Source: an uncultured Collinsella sp. (GTDB lineage Bacteria > Actinomycetota > Coriobacteriia > Coriobacteriales > Coriobacteriaceae). From it: 6,404 nucleotides of DNA. The notes beneath the pieces are model-generated. The model saw only the letters and a program-made list of their open reading frames with translations, was not told the DNA's origin and ran no database searches. The translations under genes and the position numbers were made by a program. Location of the stretch: contig USCS01000093.1 in NCBI GenBank assembly GCA_900552875.1, forward strand, positions 1 to 6,404, read 5' to 3'. Shown here one piece after another: positions 1 to 5,595 of this stretch; within the stretch, counting starts at the first letter, position 1, and each line of letters starts with the position of its first letter.

Positions 1-410
1 GCGGCGTCATGGCCAGCTCCAGCGTGGGCGGTCTCTCCGGCGCCTTCATCCCCGTGTCCGAGGACGCCGGCATGATCGCCGCCGTCGAGGCCGGTGCGCT
101 TTCGCTCGAGAAGCTCGAGGCCATGACCTGCGTGTGCTCCGTTGGCCTGGACATGATCGCCATCCCCGGCGACACTCCAGTCGAGACCATCGCCGGCATC
201 ATCGCCGACGAGATGGCCATCGGCGTCATCAACAACAAGACCACGGCCGTCCGCGTGATTCCCGCCATCGGCAAGGGCGTGGGCGACTGCGTCGAGTACG
301 GCGGCCTGTTTGGCCGTGCGCCCATCATGCCGGTGAACCCCAACGCCGGCACCGTGCTTGCCCACCGCGGTGGACGCTTCCCGGCGCCGCTGAACTCGCT
401 GAAGAACTAG
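1..410 (+). CDS. UPF0210/DUF711 (PFL-like) family protein, 3' end only
   Basis: The reading frame is already open at the window edge (first full codon at base 3) and ends in TAG at 408-410, leaving about 135 C-terminal residues of a family whose members usually have about 450. It is recognised from family blocks I know: the IAIPGDTP segment, then IIADEMAIGVINNKTTAVRVIP, the GDCVEYGGLFGRAPIMPVN stretch and the closing RGGRFPAPLNSLKN. The family is cytoplasmic with unknown reaction; known structures resemble the pyruvate formate-lyase/anaerobic ribonucleotide reductase barrel, hence the name PFL family. In many genomes the gene follows a small ACT-domain gene (UPF0237), which would lie outside this window. 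Codons end mostly in C or G, typical of a well-adapted resident gene. The ATG at base 9 is an internal methionine, not the start. The family call is firm; function is unknown. Confidence 0.9.
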   Translation, partial: GVMASSSVGGLSGAFIPVSEDAGMIAAVEAGALSLEKLEAMTCVCSVGLDMIAIPGDTPVETIAGIIADEMAIGVINNKTTAVRVIPAIGKGVGDCVEYGGLFGRAPIMPVNPNAGTVLAHRGGRFPAPLNSLKN

Positions 411-427
411 CTGAGGGGTTCGGGCGA

Positions 428-561
428 GGAGCCCCGGGGAGGGCAAATATATAAGGTCGCCTGCTCGGACAGTCCTGACTCGCACGGAGAGCACATTAAG
501 TGCTCTCCGGCTCGTGCGGAACTCGCGATCGACCTTATATATTTGTCCTCCCCGGGGCTCC
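428..561. repeat. Long inverted repeat, 32-base arms with nested hairpin
   Basis: Bases 428-459 and 530-561 are reverse complements at 31 of 32 positions; the one exception, G443 against T546, would be a G-U pair in RNA. Each arm carries CCCCGGGG and an AT-rich core reading AAATATATAAGG or its complement. The 70 bases between the arms hold a second inverted repeat: 486-494 pairs with 500-508 around a five-base loop, and 481-485 can pair with 514-518. The whole block lies 17 bases after the stop of the UPF0210 gene. No run of T follows either arm, so it is not a standard intrinsic terminator. No target duplication is evident at the ends (left flank GGGCGA, right flank CGCACA). It may be a miniature transposable or REP-like element, or a structured RNA. 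Confidence 0.85.
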
Positions 562-644
562 CGCACAACGGGACCTCAGTTGGGTTCTATCCCGGTTGCA
601 GTTGCTTCGCTCCTGCACCACTTGGCTGGTGCGGCGTTTTGGCG

Positions 645-673
645 TTGGAACGGTTCTTTTTCTGATATATGCT
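645..673 (+). promoter_or_regulatory. Possible methyltransferase promoter overlapping the terminator
   Basis: TTGGAA at 645-650 is followed after 17 bases by TATGCT at 668-673; alternatively TGATATATG at 663-671 reads as an extended -10 at 15-base spacing. Transcription would start near 678-680, where the terminator stem begins. The match is moderate and rests on consensus alone. Confidence 0.25.
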
Positions 674-677
674 TGTT

Positions 678-710
678 GCGGCTCTTCTTTTGGGAGGGGC
701 CGCTTTTTTT
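678..710 (+). terminator. Intrinsic terminator just upstream of the methyltransferase
   Basis: A nine-pair stem (GCGGCTCTT at 678-686 with AGGGGCCGC at 695-703, two G-U pairs) closes an eight-base loop and is followed by seven T at 704-710. Only eight bases separate the T run from the methyltransferase ribosome binding site. It either ends transcription from the UPF0210 side or acts as an attenuator for the downstream gene. Confidence 0.8.
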
Positions 711-718
711 GTTGTGTG

Positions 719-725
719 AGGAGGT
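719..725 (+). promoter_or_regulatory. Ribosome binding site fixing a GTG start
   Basis: AGGAGGT at 719-725 is a full-consensus Shine-Dalgarno sequence six bases before GTG at 732. It decides the start in favour of this GTG over any internal ATG. Confidence 0.85.
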
Positions 726-731
726 TGGCCC

Positions 732-1619
732 GTGGTTGATGGGGAGATTCGTTCTGAGCTGCTTGCTGCGGATTGGAATGGCGAATGGATGCGTCTGCAG
801 GCCGCTCGGCATCGGGCTGATGATTCTTTTGAATGGGATAAGCGAGCCCGGCATTTTCGACCGCTTGAGACTGCTCCGTATGCCCGGGATTTTATAAAGC
901 TGCTGGCGCTTGAGCCTGGCGAGTCGGTGCTCGATATGGGATGTGGGGCTGGGTCGATTGCTATTCCGCTTGCGCAAGACGGACATTCCGTGATTGCCGC
1001 CGATTTTTCCCCTGCCATGTTGGGCACGCTTGATGCCGGCATTGAGTACTACGGGCTCGAGGGGCGCATAACGCCGCTTGAGCTTGCTTGGGATGATGAT
1101 TGGGATTTGGTTGGACCGGTCGCGAAAGCGGTGGATGTTGCCTTTGCCAGTCGGTCGGTTACGACGACCAATCTAAAAGGTGCACTTGTCAAGCTTGACC
1201 GTACGGCTCGTCGGCGTTGTGCTGTCACCATGGTCGCCAACTCCAGCCCGCGCTATGATCTGCACTTGATGAACGCTATCGGTGCCTCGGTTACCTGCAG
1301 TAATGGCTTTGTGTATGCTTTTAATATCCTCATTCAGATGGGTGCCCTGCCGCAGGTTACGTACTTTGAATCGCCTCGTCGCGATACCTTCAATAGCCTC
1401 GAGGCAGGCGTGGCGGACTTTTCTCGCATGCTTGAGCATGGCAACGAGGATAAGATCGATCGCCTGCGCGACTACATCGCCCAGCACATGATTGAGAACC
1501 CCCATGCCGGTGAGCCGGGCTCCAAGGGCGTGCCGCAGGGGCGCTACATGCTCGATCATGTCCGCAAGGTTCGTTGGGCGTTTATTGCATGGGAGCCGGT
1601 CTCTGCGCCCAGCTCATAG
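732..1619 (+). CDS. Class I SAM-dependent methyltransferase
   Basis: This 295-residue cytoplasmic protein has a Rossmann-type methyltransferase core. Motif I is VLDMGCGAG at residues 66-74, the glycine loop that holds S-adenosylmethionine; the acidic residue expected at the end of strand 2 is D91 in VIAADFSP. A FEWDKRARHF segment at about 33-42 matches the WDKRA lead-in common in UbiE-like and Methyltransf_11/25 proteins. The C-terminal half has no motif I can tie to a substrate, and it ends in WAFIAWEP (282-289). The GTG start at 732 is backed by AGGAGGT six bases upstream. Many codons end in T (GAT, GTT, CTT), unlike the C-ending usage in the UPF0210 gene, yhbY and nagB; this hints at lower expression or a different history. 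No membrane segment or signal peptide is visible. The fold is firm; substrate and pathway are unknown. Confidence 0.88.
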   Translation: MVDGEIRSELLAADWNGEWMRLQAARHRADDSFEWDKRARHFRPLETAPYARDFIKLLALEPGESVLDMGCGAGSIAIPLAQDGHSVIAADFSPAMLGTLDAGIEYYGLEGRITPLELAWDDDWDLVGPVAKAVDVAFASRSVTTTNLKGALVKLDRTARRRCAVTMVANSSPRYDLHLMNAIGASVTCSNGFVYAFNILIQMGALPQVTYFESPRRDTFNSLEAGVADFSRMLEHGNEDKIDRLRDYIAQHMIENPHAGEPGSKGVPQGRYMLDHVRKVRWAFIAWEPVSAPSS

Positions 1620-1736
1620 CCTGCTCACAGCCCGCACTGCCCACTCGCTCGGCATCCGCATTCTTTTTGAACTGGGCAAACGCGCTCCACACCGCGCCCT
1701 TCCTGCGCTATCGTGGGACAGCTCACGTAGATTAAG

Positions 1737-1751
1737 GCCCCGTCGCGGGGC
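1737..1751 (+). other. Small GC hairpin in the yhbY leader
   Basis: GCCCC at 1737-1741 pairs with GGGGC at 1747-1751 around a five-base loop, 26 bases before the yhbY start. There is no T run, so it is not a terminator. A weak -10-like TAGATT lies just upstream at 1728-1733 without a matching -35. The rest of the 158-base gap after the methyltransferase shows no gene and no clear terminator. Confidence 0.3.
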
Positions 1752-1777
1752 GCCCCATACATAGAAAGCGAGAACCC

Positions 1778-2077
1778 ATGGCACTGACAGGAGCCCAGGT
1801 CAAGCAGCTTCGCAGCATGGCCCATCACCTCAACCCCGCCATCATCATCGGCAAGTCCGATGTCAACGAGGGCACCGTCGAGCAGACGGTCGCCTACCTG
1901 GAGAAGCACGAGCTCGTTAAGTGCTCCGTGCTCGATGGCTCCAGTCTTTCCACCCGCGAGGCCGCCGAGGAGCTCGCCGAGCGCTGCCACGCCGAGGTCG
2001 TCCAGGTTATCGGCCGCAAGTTCTCGCTGTATCGCGAGTCCTCGCGCAAGGATATCGAGAAGATCAAGCTCGTCTAA
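1778..2077 (+). CDS. yhbY: YhbY family CRM-domain RNA-binding protein
   Basis: The 99-residue product is a single CRM domain, the usual size for bacterial YhbY. Recognisable blocks are the N-terminal LTGAQVKQLRSMAHHLNP, the NEGTVEQTVAYLEKHELVKCSV helix-strand segment from about residue 30, and the VVQVIGRKFSLYRES strand-turn-strand near the C-terminus. YhbY associates with pre-50S ribosomal particles and is thought to help assemble the large subunit; the CRM fold resembles a KH domain and binds RNA through a GxxG loop. Here that loop reads GKSD (25-28), so the second glycine is missing. Upstream lies only a weak purine-rich ribosome site (GAAAGCGAG, 1764-1772), but the start agrees with the family N-terminus. 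It stands alone, 158 bases after the methyltransferase, and ends before a strong terminator. Confidence 0.93.
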   Translation: MALTGAQVKQLRSMAHHLNPAIIIGKSDVNEGTVEQTVAYLEKHELVKCSVLDGSSLSTREAAEELAERCHAEVVQVIGRKFSLYRESSRKDIEKIKLV

Positions 2078-2114
2078 GAGCCAATGATCCGGCGAGCCAA
2101 CACATAGCAAGCTT

Positions 2115-2149
2115 ACGGGTGCCCAAGTACTTCGGGCGCCCGTTTTTTT
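2115..2149 (+). terminator. Intrinsic terminator of yhbY, touching the convergent stop codon
   Basis: CGGGTGCCC at 2116-2124 pairs with GGGCGCCCG at 2134-2142 (one G-U pair) around a nine-base loop and is followed by seven T at 2143-2149. The T run overlaps the stop codon of the regulator on the opposite strand (2148-2150). Read on the - strand, the hairpin is not followed by a T run, so it should be efficient mainly for yhbY. Confidence 0.9.
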
Positions 2150-5147
2150 ATCGCTCGACCAGCACACGGTTAAGCCTGCCCTCCACCAAGCGCTCGTATA
2201 GACGCCGCGTCTCGGGCTCGGGCACACCATTGACCTGCTCCCTTAAGTGGTGCATATGCCCGCTGTACAACTCGACGATATCGCGCCGCCGCCCCGCCGC
2301 GCCGTAGACGCGCATAGCGCAACGCACCATGTCCTCGCGCGCCGTCTCTTGGCGCAGCCCCGACTCCACTAGCCATACCGCCGACTGCAGATCGTTTTCT
2401 TCTAGAGCGGCATTTGCTCCCTTAATCATGCAATCGATGTACTTTGACTGCATAATGCGCCGCATGCGCAAAAAGTAGGTGGGATTACAGCCATTGGGAA
2501 CATACAGCGGTCCGGCATAAAGCTGCTCAATCTTAAGGCACAGCTCAACTAAATGGGGCCCGCGCGCACCCGTGCGATTTCCCAAAACCTCGCGGCTTAT
2601 CTGGTCAAACAGCCGTACATCGGTCTTGACGTAGTCGCCGTTGAGCCCAATGCATTCATTTTGGATGAGCACGCACGACTTGCCATCCGGCGTCGGTCCC
2701 AAAGCCGACCGCAAGCGCGATATCGTCGAGTACAGGTTGTTGCGGGCGCTATTAAACTCGGCATGGGGCCACAGCTCCATGGCCAGCGTCTCACGATCGA
2801 CGAGCGCATCCATGCCCAGCGCAAGCCGCTCGGCAAGCGTCGCCGCCTTCTTGCGACGCCACATTTTGTCCGTGATGGGAAACCCATCGCGCTCGGCGCG
2901 AAACGCACCAAACATGCGAATCTCGATATGGTCGATGGTATCAACGGCTTCAACCTCGCCGGCCTGGAACAGGCGCTCGCCCTCTCCTTCCAAATCGTCG
3001 CGCAGCGAGTACCGCGACAGCTCGCGCACGGGAAGCTTCTTGCGTATCCTGCCCGCCGGCACGCCCAGACAATGCATGGCAAGGCGCGCAAAGAGCCGAT
3101 ACGATGGCTCTAGAATCCCCGCACGATTCATGGACATCCAGGCCGCAAGATCGCTGTCTCGGCCCGCACAGGCCAAATGCAGCGCCACCATCCAGGCCTC
3201 CGCTCCACCAACCTGCGTCTGGCTTATATCGAGCAACTCCGCTTCCTCGCGCACCGAAACCATCGAGGTGTTACGCAGATATGCCGCGCGCTCCAGCAGC
3301 AATGCGTTATCGCGCATGTACGCAATCGACTCCTCGGCAAGTTTGAGCACTTGGACCGCACGGAACTTTGCATTAACCGGCCGTCCCTCTGCCAGCGACT
3401 GCCAGCCTTCTAGCAACAGCCCAAACAGCTGAATCTGGTTGTCGCGCATGCGCACGGCAAAACGATCGAGCTCGTTGAACGCCGCGTCGTCGGTTACCGG
3501 CAAGCCGGAAAGGAGCCGCCGTGCCGCCAACACCATGCGCACCCAGATAGCCATCGCCTTAAGCCCACGTACGTCGAGCGCCTCCCGCACCACCGTCATC
3601 TCGTCGTCGCGCTCGTCGGTTCCCGCAAACGACCCGTCAAAGAGCTCCACCAGCATGCTATCGGCCCGTATAACAATCCCCGTGATGTCGAGCTCGCAGT
3701 CGTAGGCCTTGCTCGTTTTGAGCTGTTGTAGAACGCCGCCGTCATTTCCCCGCTCGGTCAGACAGCGTTTGACCTCGATATGCGCAGACAACATATCGAG
3801 TGCGGTATGGGATGTCTCGATTTCTGGCACGGCCAGGTTCGTAGGAAGCCCAAGCCCGTTGTCCCCATAGCAAACAGCCGTCAGCGTCTGGGCCACCCTC
3901 CATGAAACAGGGTCTATTTCGCAGGCCGCCCGTTCGCCCCCGCGCTCGATGACCGATGCCATATAGCGAGCGAGCTTTGTATTGGACACGCTGACCGCTG
4001 CCAAATACACGCCAAGCGCCTCGGCAGGCGTTGGCTCTGGAGCCGGATCCTCGGCATCGATCGTGCCCAGCGCTGCTCGGCAGATATCGGCCCCGTGCCC
4101 CGTCAGAGCCAGATCGACCCCATACTGCCCAGCAAGTTCAAGGACCGCATCACGGTCCAAAAAGGCGTCCGCCAGGCCCATCGCCGCATCGCATCGGCCC
4201 GCCTTAAGCAAAATCCGGGCCGCCCTCGGAACAAGTTCGGGGCGAACCTCGGCCACCAACTTACGCAAGCGCAAGCGTCCGTTATCCTCCGTGCCCAGAC
4301 ACGTAAAACTCCGCTCGGCGGGGTCCAAGCCAAAGATCGGGTAGTCGCGTACGAAGTAGGACTGGTCGACCATCGATAGTCTCACCCCGCAAGCCTCGAG
4401 TTCTGCGATATTGCCCTCGCCCATCAAAATCATGAGACATGCCACGCAAAACAGCGCATTATTGTCGAGCGAAGCCAGATCGACAAGTGCCGCGCCATAT
4501 ACGTTGACAATCTCGTTTTCGAGCAGACCGGCTACGTCGCCTTGGCCATACAGACCCGTCTGCAATGCCGAAACGAGCTCGGGCACGCCCTGCGTGAGCT
4601 GATAAAAGTCGAGCGATGTGCTGATCGAAAACGCCGATGCCCACGCCGAATACTCATAGGCATGCACCTTGAGCATCTGCGCATTGATCTTAACCGAATC
4701 GCCCAGCCCATGAATCAGTTGACGATTTGAAGGACGGCAGGAGATAAAGACCCCTACCCCCATAGCGCGCAGGCCGCGAATCCTGTCGATGAGGTCTTCG
4801 GTATCGTGCTGATCGAGGTTTGGCACATTATCAATCGCGATAAGGGAGTGCGGTTTGTCTTTGAGTTCTTCGGTAACCACCTCGAGCTGCATAAACACCT
4901 CGCGCCCAGTGGCGCGATCGGCCTCGATAATCCGCACGGGGCCTCGCGTCGGGTCGCATTTAACCTCATGGGTGTACTGCAGCAGCACCGAGGTCTTCCC
5001 AAACCCGTCGGGCGCATAAAGAACCACGATGCCAGCCTTTCGGCCCTTGGCGATAAGCTCATTCATCAAGCGTTCGCGTCGCACCATATAGCCTCCGCCC
5101 AGCGGCATCAGCTCGAGGTCGTCTATACTGTCCAAATCGTTTACCAT
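2148..5147 (-). CDS. Large STAND-ATPase regulator with C-terminal winged helix and BTAD
   Basis: This 999-residue protein looks like a cytoplasmic signal-sensing transcription factor. Its N-terminus holds a P-loop ATPase of the MalT/LAL (STAND) kind: Walker A APDGFGKT at 45-52, Walker B LIAIDN at 102-107 and a sensor-like VGVFISCRP at 131-139. From about 300 to 735 it is mostly helical without a motif I can name. The C-terminus starts with IEIRMFGAF (M745) and continues as an OmpR/SARP-type winged helix with recognition helix ARNNLYSTISRLRSAL (801-816), then a bacterial transcriptional activation domain (BTAD) from about 843 to the end, closing with PEPETRRLYERL. Classical large SARPs such as AfsR carry winged helix and BTAD at the N-terminus, so the order is reversed; LAL proteins instead end in a LuxR-type HTH. 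GAGGAG five bases before the ATG supports the start. Ligand and targets are unknown. Confidence 0.9.
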   Translation of the reverse strand: MVNDLDSIDDLELMPLGGGYMVRRERLMNELIAKGRKAGIVVLYAPDGFGKTSVLLQYTHEVKCDPTRGPVRIIEADRATGREVFMQLEVVTEELKDKPHSLIAIDNVPNLDQHDTEDLIDRIRGLRAMGVGVFISCRPSNRQLIHGLGDSVKINAQMLKVHAYEYSAWASAFSISTSLDFYQLTQGVPELVSALQTGLYGQGDVAGLLENEIVNVYGAALVDLASLDNNALFCVACLMILMGEGNIAELEACGVRLSMVDQSYFVRDYPIFGLDPAERSFTCLGTEDNGRLRLRKLVAEVRPELVPRAARILLKAGRCDAAMGLADAFLDRDAVLELAGQYGVDLALTGHGADICRAALGTIDAEDPAPEPTPAEALGVYLAAVSVSNTKLARYMASVIERGGERAACEIDPVSWRVAQTLTAVCYGDNGLGLPTNLAVPEIETSHTALDMLSAHIEVKRCLTERGNDGGVLQQLKTSKAYDCELDITGIVIRADSMLVELFDGSFAGTDERDDEMTVVREALDVRGLKAMAIWVRMVLAARRLLSGLPVTDDAAFNELDRFAVRMRDNQIQLFGLLLEGWQSLAEGRPVNAKFRAVQVLKLAEESIAYMRDNALLLERAAYLRNTSMVSVREEAELLDISQTQVGGAEAWMVALHLACAGRDSDLAAWMSMNRAGILEPSYRLFARLAMHCLGVPAGRIRKKLPVRELSRYSLRDDLEGEGERLFQAGEVEAVDTIDHIEIRMFGAFRAERDGFPITDKMWRRKKAATLAERLALGMDALVDRETLAMELWPHAEFNSARNNLYSTISRLRSALGPTPDGKSCVLIQNECIGLNGDYVKTDVRLFDQISREVLGNRTGARGPHLVELCLKIEQLYAGPLYVPNGCNPTYFLRMRRIMQSKYIDCMIKGANAALEENDLQSAVWLVESGLRQETAREDMVRCAMRVYGAAGRRRDIVELYSGHMHHLREQVNGVPEPETRRLYERLVEGRLNRVLVER

Positions 5148-5152
5148 GCCCG

Positions 5153-5158
5153 CTCCTC
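5153..5158 (-). promoter_or_regulatory. Ribosome binding site of the large regulator
   Basis: On the - strand GAGGAG lies five bases before the ATG at 5147. This strong site supports the chosen start. Confidence 0.8.
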
Positions 5159-5274
5159 AACTCGACCGTATGGACACTGTAACCGCAAGACCATACAAGC
5201 CGCGCTATGAATAGAGCGACCTTGTGTTCTAGGTTGTCTTTTGGTACGCAAGCGGCAAGTTTTTGTACAGCGAG

Positions 5275-5308
5275 GGCCGATTGTTATTAATCCCCCGACT
5301 AATCGGTC
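5275..5308. repeat. Inverted repeat in the regulator upstream region
   Basis: GGCCGATT at 5275-5282 pairs with AATCGGTC at 5301-5308 (one G-T pair) across an 18-base AT- and C-rich spacer. It could be an operator or a leader hairpin. Nothing in the sequence tells which. Confidence 0.45.
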
Positions 5309-5324
5309 TTTAAGCAGGTAAATG

Positions 5325-5340
5325 AGCTTGTCAGCTTGTC
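5325..5340. repeat. Tandem 8-base direct repeat upstream of the regulator
   Basis: AGCTTGTC occurs twice head to tail, at 5325-5332 and 5333-5340 (GACAAGCT on the regulator's strand). SARP-type winged helices are known to bind direct repeats of about seven bases, so this is a candidate site for the regulator itself. The usual SARP spacing gives an 11-base period rather than 8, which weakens the idea. Confidence 0.5.
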
Positions 5341-5535
5341 CCATCTAAACGGCAGTGTAACGCAGATGAACAAGGTTCAGCTATGTCATTCAACTCGCCT
5401 AGCACCCGCTACCGTCTACGACCTTTTAGTGGCATTTTTGCATAGAATCTGGTATGGAATGAATCAAACTGTTGGGCATCCGGCATTCGTCAAGCTTGCG
5501 GCAAGATTTTGGTCAAGTGGGCGGAAAGGGATAGC

Positions 5536-5563
5536 AAAAAGGCCCCCGCAAAGCGGAGGCCTT
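5536..5563 (-). terminator. Intrinsic terminator of nagB
   Basis: On the - strand AAGGCCTCCGC (5563-5553) pairs with GCGGGGGCCTT (5549-5539) around a TTT loop, with one G-U pair, and runs into five T at 5540-5536. It lies 33 bases after the nagB stop codon and isolates nagB from the regulator gene further along the same strand. Confidence 0.85.
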
Positions 5564-5595
5564 AGGCAAGGCTATGTCGAGGTGCAGGATTCGCG

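Larger units (their letters stand above)
561..710 (+). ncRNA. Candidate structured leader or small RNA, no gene inside
   Basis: This gene-free segment ends in a strong terminator. It can fold into three hairpins in order: 566-573 with 590-598 (one bulged G), 613-620 with 627-634 (loop CTTGGC), and the terminator stem 678-686 with 695-703. The hexamer CAGTTG occurs at 577 and 599. A TATATT at 538-543, in the right arm of the long inverted repeat, could be a -10 element starting such a transcript near base 550, but no good -35 precedes it. I match it to no known riboswitch class. It may be a 5' leader of the methyltransferase, a free small RNA, or merely the trailer of the UPF0210 gene. Confidence 0.3.
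5159..5535 (-). promoter_or_regulatory. Long non-coding upstream region of the regulator
   Basis: This stretch is AT-richer than its neighbours and holds no convincing gene in either direction. It contains a tandem 8-base repeat (5325-5340), an inverted repeat (5275-5282 with 5301-5308), and on the - strand two CTTGC units seven bases apart within 5239-5260. The best promoter match on the - strand is TTGATT (5462-5467), 17 bases, then TATGCA (5439-5444); it is weak and would give a leader of about 285 bases. No known riboswitch is recognised. Its length suggests regulated expression of the regulator, possibly autoregulation; that is inference. Confidence 0.4.

Noticed and set aside
428..561. 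Firm call of the long inverted repeat as an insertion sequence
   Set aside because: There is no transposase and no visible target-site duplication, so only a repeat can be stated.
574..600. A tRNA T-arm-like sequence (GGGTTCTATCCC)
   Set aside because: The T stem does not pair properly and there is no acceptor stem, anticodon arm or D arm around it.
1638..1678. TGCCCA/TGGGCA as a methyltransferase terminator
   Set aside because: Only six pairs around a 29-base loop and no T run after it.
1625..2230. A 201-residue open frame on the - strand
   Set aside because: It is antisense to yhbY, crosses its terminator and the end of the regulator, and has no family resemblance.
2553..3432. Long open frames on the + strand across the regulator (for example 2553-3113 and 2641-3432)
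   Set aside because: They lie fully antisense to a well-supported 999-residue gene, have low-complexity R/S/A-rich products and no ribosome site; they are expected in GC-rich DNA.
5141..5344. A 67-residue open frame on the - strand before the regulator
   Set aside because: It overlaps the regulator start in another frame, has a basic, featureless product and no convincing ribosome site.
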